This document shows, piece by piece, positions 12,138 to 23,295 of a stretch of 64,000 bases of DNA (positions within the stretch are counted from its first letter, which is position 1; each line of letters starts with the position of its first letter). Origin of the DNA: Paramecium octaurelia (Eukaryota; Ciliophora; Oligohymenophorea; Peniculida; Parameciidae); assembly GCA_905182995.1 (NCBI GenBank), contig CAJJDP010000134.1:5133-69132 (forward strand), read 5' to 3'. The position numbers were made by a program, and so were the translations under genes. Below the pieces are notes generated by a model. The model was given only the letters and a program-made list of their open reading frames with translations, made no database searches and was not told the origin of the DNA.

Positions 12138-12512
12138 TCAAAGTTAATATTAATTAACAGAAGTTAAATTTAAGCATTATTCATCATACTACCTTTTAAT
12201 AATAATATGTCCTAAAATAAATAGCATCATTTGGTACTATAGAAGGTATATAAAAATGATGCTCACCATTTACACTGAAATATTTGAAAAGAATTTTTTA
12301 TCAAAATATTCACAATTCAATTCAACATCCTCCTCCGAGCAACTAGGCTCGACAAGATTAATGGGGGCTTCATCCCAAAATCTCACAACTGTCCCCTTAG
12401 GTTTGTCGTTAACTTTTCTCATATCATCGTCTTCATTCTAGGCCTATCTCTGTCCCTCAGATACCAGAACAGGCCCAGGAGGAAAATCCTCAAAACAAGC
12501 AAATAATGACAT
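12138..12512 (-). CDS. Small conserved protein of unknown function, 124 aa
   Basis: Minus-strand frame from ATG at 12512 to TGA at 12138-12140. Its first 70 residues are protein-like and unusually GC-rich for this DNA: MSLFACFEDFPPGP, an acidic stretch (NEDDDMRK), then TVVRFWDEAP and PSCSEEDVELNC; the last 50 are hydrophobic and less convincing. A 21-nt stretch after PPGPVL (GTATCTGAG...GATAG) could be an intron; removing it keeps the frame. Conservation of the same blocks in the broken copy at 11410-11604 is the evidence that it was coding. VRF resembles a PP1-docking motif, but this is too little for a functional call. It lies just downstream of the CFAP52 pseudogene. Confidence 0.5.
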
Positions 12513-12769
12513 CACAACAAATATTTTTAAAATAAATTTTTATCAAAATATTTTTTAACTAAATTAAAACACCATTTGCATTTGATGTTGGAAGAGAGTC
12601 TTAGGATATTTTTGAAGGATTGCTTAAGAAGTTCAAAATTGTAAAAATTAATGAATTTGTATTGAAATGAACCTATCATTTTTAGATTATTTCGTTCCAG
12701 ACCTAAAAGATTTAGCAACAGGATTTGATTTCTACGACTGAGAATCCATCGTAGTTGGTTAAATTTTAT

Positions 12770-14720
12770 TTTTTGATATTTTACATATTAGGTAACTCTA
12801 GTTATGCTTTGGCATTTTCCAAATAATACGGCTCCTCCAGCTCCAACAGAGATGATTGATTTTTAGTCAAGGCTTATAGTAATCGCAAGATAAAAAAATA
12901 ATACTCTTGCTATTAGCCAGAATGGCCTTATCCTTTAGTGTAGCAGATACCTTCATCATAACCCCAAAGCTTAACTTCTTTGTCTTCTCCTCCAGAGACA
13001 AAATGCTCTCGTTCTTTAGTAATGGCAAGTGCATTGACCTCTCCTTCATCTGAACCATCAAGCATTCTTATTGCCTGAACATAAAAGGTTTCCCAAGAAG
13101 AAATCTCAAGATTAATCAAAATTCTACTTTTCTATCACTTCCTGTTGTTAGCAATTAACCTTCTTCATGATGGTAAAGAACCATTTTAAATAAAGTACTT
13201 TCGAATAGACACATAACTCTGGCGAATGATTTTAAACTCCAAATGTACAAGATCCATCAGCACTTGCACTAACAGCTTATTGATTATTGCTTCTAACTTG
13301 GATTGACCAGACTCTTCCTCTGAGTCCTTTCATGGATGACTTCATAACTTAAGTTTGTTTGTCTATTTCTCACTTCTCCTTCTGATCCTCCTGAGATTAT
13401 TCTTTAGCAATCAGATGTACAAGTTAAAGATGTGCATCCATGAATATGTGAGTCGTTGATTACATACATCAATCTCCCTGATTGAAGGAAAAATGCTCTG
13501 ATTTTGCCATCACTCCATCCACTCACTATACTTTTTCCATCATTCATAAACGCAACTGCCCAAACATTCTAAATTAGGAACTTATTCGAAATTCATTTAA
13601 TGAACTAGTCGCAAAAACGTTTGAATAGTTATGAGGAAAAGCAACATCATTAATTCTTTCATAATGGCAAGTATTTCGAAGCTCCGTAGTAATTTTTCAG
13701 TAAACAACCAATAAATGTTGCTTTGATTTGTTCCAGTGAAAAAATGAGTATAATCATTAGAAAATGTTATTGACATATTACTTCCCAAAAGCTCACTGTT
13801 TGCAATTATTTGCATTGTTTAAAATGAAACTTTTGCTATCATACCATCACAGCCTCAACAATAATATCGCCATTAGGTAATGAACCTAAGCAATTAACTC
13901 CTTGACTGAATAATTTTTTTACAGGGGCTAATCGTTTATAAATAGCCATATTCATTTAAATTTCAAACACATCTCCAGTTTTTGTATCGCAATAACAATA
14001 TTTATCATTTTTATCAATTGCTGCAAAAATGAAAGTTCGTTTAATGTTGCCAAAATTTACAAATACTGATTAAATCTTTATTATGAAATAATTGAAGACC
14101 TTTTTATTTTATTTATCAATTGTTAAAATTTAAACTCCAGTATTTAAAACTGTTTTCAATTTTTCATCTGATTAATTGTAAAATTAGACTTTATTGACTG
14201 GATCCCTATTTGGAGTTCCATATAATGCTTTTCCTGCTTTAATGTCCCAAACTATCAGCATATTTTTATCATCGATTCCACCTAAAGCGGCTTAGTCTAA
14301 TTCATAATAAGCAAAAACTGAGTGATTGAATTTACACTTTTGTAGTTTCAATCTGTGAATCATGCTTCTTTTACTTGAAATCCCAAATAATAATATCAGC
14401 TTAAAATCCCATATAAGTCCTTTATCCAGAAGCTACATAATCACCAGAGCGGGAAACTGTTATCACAGAAATTTAGTTATCTTGTCCTCTAAACTAAATT
14501 AATCTCAGAATTATAACCTTAAAAATGTATGAGTCCTGCTGATTATATGTCTAACAACAATAGTCGAACCCAAAGGATATATTATGTGCTTGTAATGATT
14601 ACTTAAAATATACCTCATTATCTGGATGCAAAGTCAACCCTTAAGTAATTTTACCAAAAATGATAATATTGTCAATATACTAGTAAAGCTAATAACTGCT
14701 TGTATTTCAAGTTCTGCTAT
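12770..14720 (-). pseudogene. CFAP52: CFAP52 (WDR16) ciliary WD40 protein, pseudogene
   Basis: CFAP52 is an axonemal WD40 protein inside ciliary doublet microtubules. Conserved blocks appear in order on the minus strand: YPLGSTIVV, SRSGDYVASGQ with ADIIIWDFK, ALGGIDDKNMLIVWDIK, FTGTNQSNIYW, TCHYERINDVAFPH, VPNLECLG, NDGKSIVSGWSDGKIRAF, GRLMYVIND, SDCQRIISGGSEGEVR, QAVSASADGSC, GSDRKVEF and GSDEGEVNALAITKEREHFVSGGEDKEVKLW (given here in pieces; about 13000-13120 for the last). Successive blocks lie in different frames at many points (e.g. near 13130, 13230, 13560, 13680, 14300), not explained by GT...AG segments, and a piece is missing between TSSLNEF and VPNLECLG. I therefore call it dead; a functional copy should exist elsewhere, consistent with Paramecium genome duplications. 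Confidence 0.8.
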
Positions 14721-14860
14721 GCTCAATTAATCTATATCTATTTATTTTTCCTACAATAACATCATGTGTTTATTTATTTTCAAATAATATTGTTCAATAT
14801 TAATTAAAACTGAAGTATTTTAGATTAATATTTATATGAAATGTTATGAAAGCTAATTAA

Positions 14861-15553
14861 TCAAATAGTCCAGAATTCTTCTTTGTCTTATTTTTCTAAT
14901 CTTATTCTTAAATCCTTATTCACATTTTCTACAACCTAATTAGAATAATTAAATTTAAATACCATTTTCCACAAATTAGATGAGAACTCCTCCTAATAAA
15001 ATGATTTTACATCATTCTTTTCCTTCTACAAATTGATTTTTTAGCGGTCAAATACAACGGCAGAAATAATTGAATTCGAAATGCTATCAGCAATAATTTT
15101 CTCCTTAGCATACTGGACCTCACCAGATATTGTGTTGGATTTTGAAGACAGAGACAAATTTGCTTGTATTTAGTAAAACAAAAGGGCAAAAGCAACCAAA
15201 CTTAAAAAGACAACTATTTTAAAAAGTAAAAATTTAGAGTTTTATTAACCATTGAATGTTTTCCTGAGTTCTGTTGATTTATTATCTTCATTGCTATTTA
15301 AACTAAGTCTGGGAGTGGAAGTGAACGAAGTAATACTACTCTTAGGGGTTGTGATATTGTTTTTTAGAGTTTTGACTTCCTAAATAGTTGATTTGGTAGC
15401 AGCAATTTATTGTGGATATCTAACTGAGTTTTGAGCAAATGATTTTGAGGAATTTTAATTTGAATTTTGTTTGTTTTATGCATTTATGGATGTAAGTTTT
15501 CTGTTGGATATATTTGAAAGAGGTCTCAGTATTGGGGAATGACTTCGATTCAT
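14861..15553 (-). CDS. Single-pass membrane protein of unknown function
   Basis: ATG at 15553 to TGA at 14861-14863. About 110 Ser/Thr/Asn/Gln-rich residues (MNRSHSPILRPLSN...) precede one strong membrane helix (FLLFKIVVFLSLVAFALLFY) and a charged tail of about 90 residues with coiled-coil character (EVQYAKEKII; ENVNKDLRIRLEKQDKEEF). A 27-nt GTATTTAAA...AATTAG near 14940 looks like an intron; its length is a multiple of 3, so the frame holds either way (230 or 221 residues). The architecture (cytosolic low-complexity head, single anchor) resembles tail-anchored or type II proteins. No family recognised. Confidence 0.7.
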
Positions 15554-15636
15554 TATGAATTCAAATTTTTAATTTATTTATCGTTAATTTTAAATTTAAA
15601 AAGTGATATTTTATAATCATAGATATGAAGCATTTC

Positions 15637-16942
15637 ATACTCTTGAATTTTCCTTCAAAAATATCAAACACTTTCTTATCTTTCAACTATAATAGTGTTT
15701 TTTTTCCTAAATTACATCTAGAAGTTTAAAATTTTCGCTTTAAGCCATGTAAGTAGTAAGTGAAATAATTAAGTATAATTGCAAGCGTATTCCAAAAATG
15801 ATTCTCTCTAATTCTAAATGATTATAAACCTATAACAAGTAAAAAGAGTAAATTCATGGGTCTAATAGTTAAAAATTATACAACAAATGGATGATATTGC
15901 CGAAGCAGATGTACTCAAAAAAAAGAATTTAACCTTTTGAGGAACTATGCTTAGCAATAGAACAATGAAAAAAGTGTATGAAAATGAAGAAATTGATAAA
16001 CTTCACAGAAAGATAATATAATCTTCTAGACTTTTATGTTCAAATAGCTGAGAGTTAAAAGTAATTAATCTCTCATTTTGAGATTCTAGAGCCTATATTA
16101 TAGCCAAAATTGAAAATAGACTCACAGAATGATACATTCTATATGATAGAGCATTTTGATTCTATCTTTAAAATGCCTTAGGTATATTTTTGCTTTGCTC
16201 AAATTATTCTATTATTGGCAATAATTCTAATGATTTTCTCAGAATAGTATTCCATAATGGAAATTCTGTAAATTTAGTAAAGGCATTCTAACTTACTGCT
16301 TAATCTAGGAGTTGATTTATATCGTTGATCTTAGAACTACGAAAAACAATTTCCAAAGATTAATATAATTAGATAATTTAAATTATAATATGATTAGCAG
16401 TATAGATAACCTTTAGGAAATGTAACAATTATATAATAAGCTACCAAAACCTACAAGAACATGTAAATGAACATTGCTTAAACTTGTGTAAAGGGAATAT
16501 TTTCAATCCATAGAAAACATAAATTGATCATTTTAAATGGAATCAATATTGGCAAGAACAAGAAAATTTTAATAATTAAGTGATTATGCAAGTAAAACAG
16601 GTGTATAGCTAAGAGTTAGCCAAATGAAAATAGGTATCTAGGATATTCGAAATTTACGAAGTCTCGTGTAGTTAAAATCATAATTTAAGAATAAAGGTTA
16701 TGTAAGAGATTCACTCAAATGCAAGGCAGATTACAATCATTGATAAAAAATAATTTTACTTATATCTCCTGAATTAAAGTTCAAAAGTAAGTCAATCTGA
16801 AGAAAAAGAGAACCTTTCTTAGATGAGGATTAAATTACATAAAATAATATGAAAATGATTGATATATTTATAAATTATATTTATAAATTTAGTTAACAAA
16901 CTTGAGTTAGAATATAGAGATGAATAAACCTATGTAATAAAG
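15637..16942. repeat. First copy of a 1306-bp identical direct duplication around an N
   Basis: Bases 15637-16942 recur at 16944-18249 with no difference that I could find, separated by the single N at 16943. The segment holds no recognisable complete gene. Short open stretches (e.g. from ATGGATGATATTGCC near 15888) are broken by TGA and may be remnants of a decayed gene. The last 23 bases are the beginning of the LITAF-like gene, cut by the N. Best explained as an unmerged contig overlap. Confidence 0.9.
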
Positions 16943-16943
16943 N

Positions 16944-18249
16944 ATACTCTTGAATTTTCCTTCAAAAATATCAAACACTTTCTTATCTTTCAACTATAAT
17001 AGTGTTTTTTTTCCTAAATTACATCTAGAAGTTTAAAATTTTCGCTTTAAGCCATGTAAGTAGTAAGTGAAATAATTAAGTATAATTGCAAGCGTATTCC
17101 AAAAATGATTCTCTCTAATTCTAAATGATTATAAACCTATAACAAGTAAAAAGAGTAAATTCATGGGTCTAATAGTTAAAAATTATACAACAAATGGATG
17201 ATATTGCCGAAGCAGATGTACTCAAAAAAAAGAATTTAACCTTTTGAGGAACTATGCTTAGCAATAGAACAATGAAAAAAGTGTATGAAAATGAAGAAAT
17301 TGATAAACTTCACAGAAAGATAATATAATCTTCTAGACTTTTATGTTCAAATAGCTGAGAGTTAAAAGTAATTAATCTCTCATTTTGAGATTCTAGAGCC
17401 TATATTATAGCCAAAATTGAAAATAGACTCACAGAATGATACATTCTATATGATAGAGCATTTTGATTCTATCTTTAAAATGCCTTAGGTATATTTTTGC
17501 TTTGCTCAAATTATTCTATTATTGGCAATAATTCTAATGATTTTCTCAGAATAGTATTCCATAATGGAAATTCTGTAAATTTAGTAAAGGCATTCTAACT
17601 TACTGCTTAATCTAGGAGTTGATTTATATCGTTGATCTTAGAACTACGAAAAACAATTTCCAAAGATTAATATAATTAGATAATTTAAATTATAATATGA
17701 TTAGCAGTATAGATAACCTTTAGGAAATGTAACAATTATATAATAAGCTACCAAAACCTACAAGAACATGTAAATGAACATTGCTTAAACTTGTGTAAAG
17801 GGAATATTTTCAATCCATAGAAAACATAAATTGATCATTTTAAATGGAATCAATATTGGCAAGAACAAGAAAATTTTAATAATTAAGTGATTATGCAAGT
17901 AAAACAGGTGTATAGCTAAGAGTTAGCCAAATGAAAATAGGTATCTAGGATATTCGAAATTTACGAAGTCTCGTGTAGTTAAAATCATAATTTAAGAATA
18001 AAGGTTATGTAAGAGATTCACTCAAATGCAAGGCAGATTACAATCATTGATAAAAAATAATTTTACTTATATCTCCTGAATTAAAGTTCAAAAGTAAGTC
18101 AATCTGAAGAAAAAGAGAACCTTTCTTAGATGAGGATTAAATTACATAAAATAATATGAAAATGATTGATATATTTATAAATTATATTTATAAATTTAGT
18201 TAACAAACTTGAGTTAGAATATAGAGATGAATAAACCTATGTAATAAAG
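16944..18249. repeat. Second copy of the 1306-bp duplication
   Basis: Identical to 15637-16942 with an offset of 1307. This copy continues without a break into the LITAF-like gene (start 18227), so it is the one in true context on the right; the first copy is in true context on the left. Collapsing them removes 1307 bp. Confidence 0.9.
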
Positions 18250-18697
18250 TGATGGAGATGAAATATTCATTCATATTTAAAATAACGCAGATCAATACAA
18301 CATTTAATCATCAGATGAAAAAAATTAAAACTAAAATATGATCCCTGACCAAGTCATAGAATCATAGACGACAAAACCAAGACCATTGACATTTGATTAA
18401 ATAAAATTGGTTTCATCCACTCAAGTAAGTGGTGATGGACATGTTAAATCAGTAAGAGTATAATGTCCGTAATGCAAATAAAAAGTATCATAATTCATAT
18501 ACTAGGTTGATACTGTGATTATTAGAAAACCAGGAACTTAAACCTATCTTGCCTCATGTATTCTTTTGCTTTGCTCCTTTGGTTTAGTATGCGTTTCTTG
18601 TTTACCTTGTATTATTGATGATTGCAAGGATGTTTTGCATTCATGTCCTCAATGTAAAACTCCATTAGGAAAGACATAATTTAAGATTTTAGATTGA
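18227..18697 (+). CDS. LITAF-domain (SIMPLE-like) membrane-associated zinc protein, 156 aa
   Basis: Single-exon frame from ATG 18227 to TGA 18695-18697. An acidic, Gln/Asn-rich N terminus of about 75 residues precedes the LITAF domain. The first zinc knuckle is CPQCK; next comes a hydrophobic stretch (YLASCILLLCSFGLVCVSC) that in this family dips into the membrane, then the second knuckle HSCPQCKTPLG close to the C terminus. LITAF proteins sit on the cytosolic face of late endosomes and lysosomes and act in membrane sorting. Start choice: first in-frame ATG after a TGA, with two further Met codons near the start. The first 23 bases also occur before the N gap, only because of the assembly duplication. 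Confidence 0.85.
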
Positions 18698-18785
18698 TTC
18701 ATATATATCGACACTTTATTACAATTAAATTAAAATGTAAAACAATATGTCTTATATTGCATATTTTGTATAAAATACAAATTTT

Positions 18786-20249
18786 ATGAAATAATTTCCA
18801 ATACAATAAGCAAGAACTCTTGTGAATGAGTTTTTTGACTTTGTTGCAAAAGCAGTGAGTCCATTTCATGTAACTTCTCTTTGCAAAGAAAGACTAGCCA
18901 AATCCGGATTTACAGAATTGAATGAAACAGAAAATTGGAAATTGGAAAAGGGTGGCAAGTATTTCTTCACAAGAAATCTCACCACTATCGTAGCCTTCAC
19001 AGTTGGTCAATAATTTGACCCAAATAATACCGGATTTAAAATTATTGGTGCTCACACTGATAGTCCTTGCTTAAGATTGGCTCCAGTCTCTAAATTAGAT
19101 TCCAATGGATTTCTATAGACATGCGTTTCTACTTATGGTGGCGGTTTATGGCATACTTGGTTTGACAGAGAATTGACTTTAGGAGGCCGAATTATTTTTA
19201 AAAAAGAGAATGTCTTTTAAAGTCAATTATTCCATTATCAATAACCTTTATTAAAGATTCCTAATTTGGCAATTCATTTAACAACAGATAGAAATAGCTT
19301 TGCTCCAAATAGTACTAATTTATTTGAAACATAGACGAATCAAATTTAAGGCCTGTTTTTGCCTAAGAAGCCTATTAAACTTTAACTGGGATTCAAAAGC
19401 CAAATACTGAGGGACTAACAAGTTTCGAAAATAAGCACTATAAATATTTTCTGAATTTGATCACTGAATAGACAGGCATTCCAACATCTGACATCTTAGA
19501 TATTGACCTATACTTCTCAGATTGCTAACCACCTTCCTATTTTGGTTTGAATCAAGAGTTCATTTCTGCTGCAAGAATTGATAATTTATTTTCAAGTTTC
19601 TTCGCCCTTTTAGCAATTACAAATCCAGAGAGTTTCACAGAGGACCAAACATTTATTAATATGATTTGTCTTTATGATCACGAAGAAGTTGGATCTTAAA
19701 GTGCTCAAGGAGCTGACTCTTCATTATTGTCTAATAATATGAAGAGAATTTATGATATTCTATCCAATGCTAACCATACCTCTACTGATAGTTTTTATAA
19801 AGCAATACAAAAAAGTTTCTTAATCTCATCAGACATGGCTCATTCTATTCATCCAAATTATTCAGACAAGCATCAATAAAACCATAGAGTTAAGATGAAT
19901 GAAGGAATTGTTATCAAAGTCAATCATAATTAACGATATGCAACTGATGGTGTTTCATCTGCTATTTTAAGAGTTGTTGCTTAATCTGCTAATGTGCCAA
20001 TTCAAGATTTCATTGTGAAGAATGACTCACCTTGTGGCTCAACAATAGGACCTTTATAAGGTATTTATAGTTTATATCCTTCTAGCTTCAAATACAGGCA
20101 TCAAAACTATTGATATTGGAGCTGCATAATGGGGCATGCACTCTATCAGAGAAACTGCTGGTGTTGTCGATGGATATTATTTGGAAAAGCTTTTCGTTGA
20201 ATTTTACAAGCAATATGAAAAAATAGATCATAAGTTGCTTGGTATTTGA
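18786..20249 (+). CDS. DNPEP: Aspartyl aminopeptidase (M18 family), 471 aa
   Basis: Cytosolic dinuclear zinc aminopeptidase removing N-terminal Asp/Glu. Three exons: introns 19312-19334 (23 nt) and 20061-20085 (25 nt, GTATTTATAG...CTAG) restore the frame exactly, giving 471 residues against 475 in man. The family landmarks are in order: [28 protein letters not shown] (His ligand), [18 protein letters not shown] (bridging Asp), [14 protein letters not shown] (catalytic Glu pair), [26 protein letters not shown] and GMHSIRE near the end. All metal-binding and catalytic residues are present, so it should be active. Start ATG 18786 gives [19 protein letters not shown]. The next gene begins only 8 bp after the TGA. 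Confidence 0.92.
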
Positions 20250-20257
20250 GTATTATT

Positions 20258-21518
20258 ATGATTATTGAAAAATTAAGAAATCCATATAATACATACATTC
20301 AAGTCAAAGATAATCCTAAGCTATTATTCAAGATCTCATTCTACTCTTTTGCTCTACTCCTTTTATCACAGTTACCACCATTTGTATTATTCTTATCTAT
20401 TTAGGCTTGTGTTTGTTTGATCATTAGTTATTTAACTGGAAAAAAGTTCTTTGAGATTTACTTTCATAAACACTTGAAGGAAGGAATTATGGAGATGTTC
20501 CCTCAAGGCATTAGAGATGCTTTGATGAAGAGATCTATTTTTGATCTTCTTTGTGACATCTGGTTTATGCCCAAATTCTCATTGTATATTAAAGCATTCC
20601 TAAAGCCCTTTGTAGCCAACATCGATCCTGAAAATGTAATACCTTCTTGTCACATTATTTATAGGCTGAATAAGCCCTCGATGGACTACCATTAGAAGAC
20701 AGATAGATCATCACCAAAAAAGGAATAATTAATACACTGCCTATGTTACTATAAACCACAGTAGACACCACCTAATAATAAATTAATGACAGCGAAGTTC
20801 CTTTGACTCCTCATACTCCTTCAAAAATTAAACAAAAAAAAACTAGATATGATAGAAAATAATATAATAGAACAAAATCTAAACGAGTATTCAAAGAGGA
20901 TAAAATTGTTTCCACCTTTAAGATGCCTTGGACCATTGTAAAGACGTATGAAGAGGACAGAGCTTCTATTATGTCTTCATAATCAGATATTGATTTTTCA
21001 AATAAATAGAACTTTTCCATTGTAGAAGAAATGAAGCCTCTACCTTCCCTTTAAGAAAATATTGGATTCAAGAATATTGAGCTTATTCTTAAACCATAAA
21101 CCAGTTAAGAATAGATCAAATGGGATAACCTTGATAATTTCTACAATTAAGTCAAAGATACCGTCCCAGGAAGTCATAAAAGTATATTTTCCAAACAATA
21201 TCATTAGGACCATTAGAAATGATATTAAAAATTACAAATCTAATTAACAACATAGTTCATTTTGAGAAAAGAAGCAAGCAAATTTTGGCTATCAATAATA
21301 ATGCTTTAATTAAGGCCTTCATAATTTCTGCAGTAATTATATCTCAATAATTTAAGGCTGCTTTGGCATTTTAATCATACATTTCCACTAGGACAAGAAG
21401 ATTGATGATGCAAACTATAATGATTATTTGTTATTTGGGAAGTGCAGGAATAGCCACAGGAACTCTTGGTCTTTGTCTTATCAAAGTTGTTAATTAAAGC
21501 AAAAAAAAAAGAAATTGA
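20258..21518 (+). CDS. Multi-pass membrane protein of unknown function, 401 aa
   Basis: Two introns, 20636-20664 (29 nt) and 21182-21207 (26 nt), join three exons into 401 codons. The N terminus (MIIEKLRNPYNTYIQ) leads to a long hydrophobic hairpin (about residues 24-55). A hydrophilic middle of roughly 240 residues is rich in Lys, Thr and Ser (TPHTPSKIKQKKTRYD). Two more hydrophobic segments end the protein (FIISAVIISQQFKAALAF; TIMIICYLGSAGIATGTLG). The hairpin-loop-hairpin layout recalls reticulon-like or ER-shaping proteins, but I see no diagnostic motif. The ATG is 8 bp downstream of the aminopeptidase stop; the next in-frame Met is well inside (about residue 70), so the first is preferred. 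Confidence 0.7.
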
Positions 21519-21950
21519 ATCGAATTTAATTATTCTATTATTTTCATTAGATTAAAACGAAATATAATTGATTAAATATATCTGATCCCTTATAAGACTC
21601 AAACATAAATGAAGGCTTTCATATAAAATAAAAATGAGTTTTTACATTAACATCTCGCACTTAAAGAATTTAAGCATATATATTTGGAATTTTAATTGAT
21701 TTTGTGACTAGAGTGGATAATTAACATTCTGATTAATTATTTTATTCTAATTTTAAAAAGTATTGAAGTTAAAATTAATTAAAGCAGAAAAAATTTATAG
21801 GAGAATTTTATTAAAAATCTTAAATTTTACTCCTAATAGATGCTAAAAGTTAACAGAGCATAGTACTATGAAAAACATAATTGATATTTTGAGATCATTT
21901 AATATATTTACTATTCTTGAAAAATCATACTATTCTTTCAAGTTTTCTTC
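21519..21950. other. Intergenic, convergent 3' ends
   Basis: AT-rich spacer between the plus-strand membrane protein and the minus-strand DHHC gene. Nothing recognised. Confidence 0.6.
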
Positions 21951-23027
21951 TCAAACTTCAAAAAGGTCTGTTCTGGGAAATGCGCTTTTTTCAGCATTTC
22001 TTATAGGAAGGAACCAATATTTAATTTCAGGACCAAAGACCTCCTTAAAGTTATCAACAATCCTAGGTTTTTTGAAAGGGTTCTAAGAATAGTTTTTAAT
22101 GCTTGAATACATTTGCTTTTATTTCATTAATGTGGAATTCAACTGTAGTAATATTTTAAGCAATATGATATAGATGAAACCCCAATAGAAATCCCATTAC
22201 AACTACTAAAGCAAAACAAGTAACATTGCAAATAGTTAAAATAAATTGTTGGTTTTTTGTTAGCTCCTAGAAAATAGGTTAAAAAAATTTACTTGCAATA
22301 CCAACTTATCATTTATAAATATATCATAAGAAATAAATAAAGTGCACTGAATCATACACAAGATTGCATAGAAATTAAATTGACAAAAATATCTATGGTT
22401 TTTCAAGCCAACACAATTGTTCACCCAAGGACAATGATGGTCCTAATTTATAAAAGATCAAATAAAAATTACCATTCTCAACACACATTTATTGCACTCT
22501 TTACAATGATGAGTCCTTGGTAATTTGATGTTATCACATTTAAAGCAGTATGAAACTAATTATAATACTTGGATAATATCGCTGGAACCATATTATAAAA
22601 TTATTTTATTACAATTTCATCATCATTCTCATCGTGCAATTCAATATGGTTTTACATTCTTCTTTATCTATGTTTATTAATTTTCTCTGTCATTTTTCTT
22701 GTTCTTTATTTTATCTCTTCCAAAGTTCTTTCATGATAATGTTTGGCCTATTTCTATAGAAAAATAAATACTAAATCTTTTGGAGGATATCCTGGTTTAA
22801 TATATTAAATCATGATGTAAGCTAAGTTCAAGAAAATGAATATTATTGAAAATTCAATTCCAATTAAATAAGAAGTAAGTCCATGCTAATATTTAAAAAA
22901 AACGAATTACTTTAATAAGAAATGCAGGTAGAAAAATAAATACAAAGGCATAATACTCGCTGAAAATAATTCCATAAACAAATATCACAGCTATGAAATC
23001 AGAAAATTGATGTTCGCCTTAAAGCAT
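21951..23027 (-). CDS. DHHC-type protein S-palmitoyltransferase, 302 aa
   Basis: Transfers palmitate to cysteines of membrane proteins. From ATG at 23027 there are two N-terminal membrane helices, then the Cys-rich zinc domain [18 protein letters not shown], the catalytic [12 protein letters not shown], a helix pair, the TTxE motif ([10 protein letters not shown]) and the usual C-terminal NPF...EVFG...WFLPI block ending in TGA 21951-21953. Six small introns are needed: one at 22886-22910, two around 22565-22660 (28 and 31 nt, which only together restore the frame), one of 30 nt between CVLRM and DHHC, and two of 26 and 28 nt before the tail. With them the length is divisible by 3. The zinc ligands and catalytic Cys are intact. 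Confidence 0.88.
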
Positions 23028-23295
23028 AAATTATTAAGTTTATATTTAATATTAAATATTTTCCATTTGCAACAATAGATTTTTCTATATAAATAAATCA
23101 TGTGATTACTGGAGAATGAATAATGAACATTTTAGTTATAAATCGAATTTTTAGTAAATTTCATATTTTATGTAAATAGGAATAATATAAAGAATCCTTG
23201 AAAAATGCTTAGGATAAAATTATGAATTAGAATAAATCTTTATTAAAAGTAATGATATTGTATATGCATATATATTATTTTTTATTTGAAAAATA

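Noticed and set aside
12256-12441. Plus-strand ORF over the second small paralogue
   Set aside because: Antisense shadow; the homologous copy does not keep this frame, while the minus frame keeps protein blocks.
11400-12520. Structured RNA at the two GC-rich repeats (hairpins such as CGAGC...GCTCG)
   Set aside because: The hairpins are short, and minus-strand translation gives two homologous proteins with conserved blocks, which explains the similarity better.
15637-18249. Genuine tandem gene duplication
   Set aside because: Copies are identical over 1.3 kb in fast-evolving AT-rich DNA and separated by exactly one N; the same pattern occurs three times, so artefact is far more likely.
21868-22086. 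Plus-strand ORF of 72 codons
   Set aside because: Overlaps the 3' exons of the DHHC gene on the other strand, which has a clear family match.
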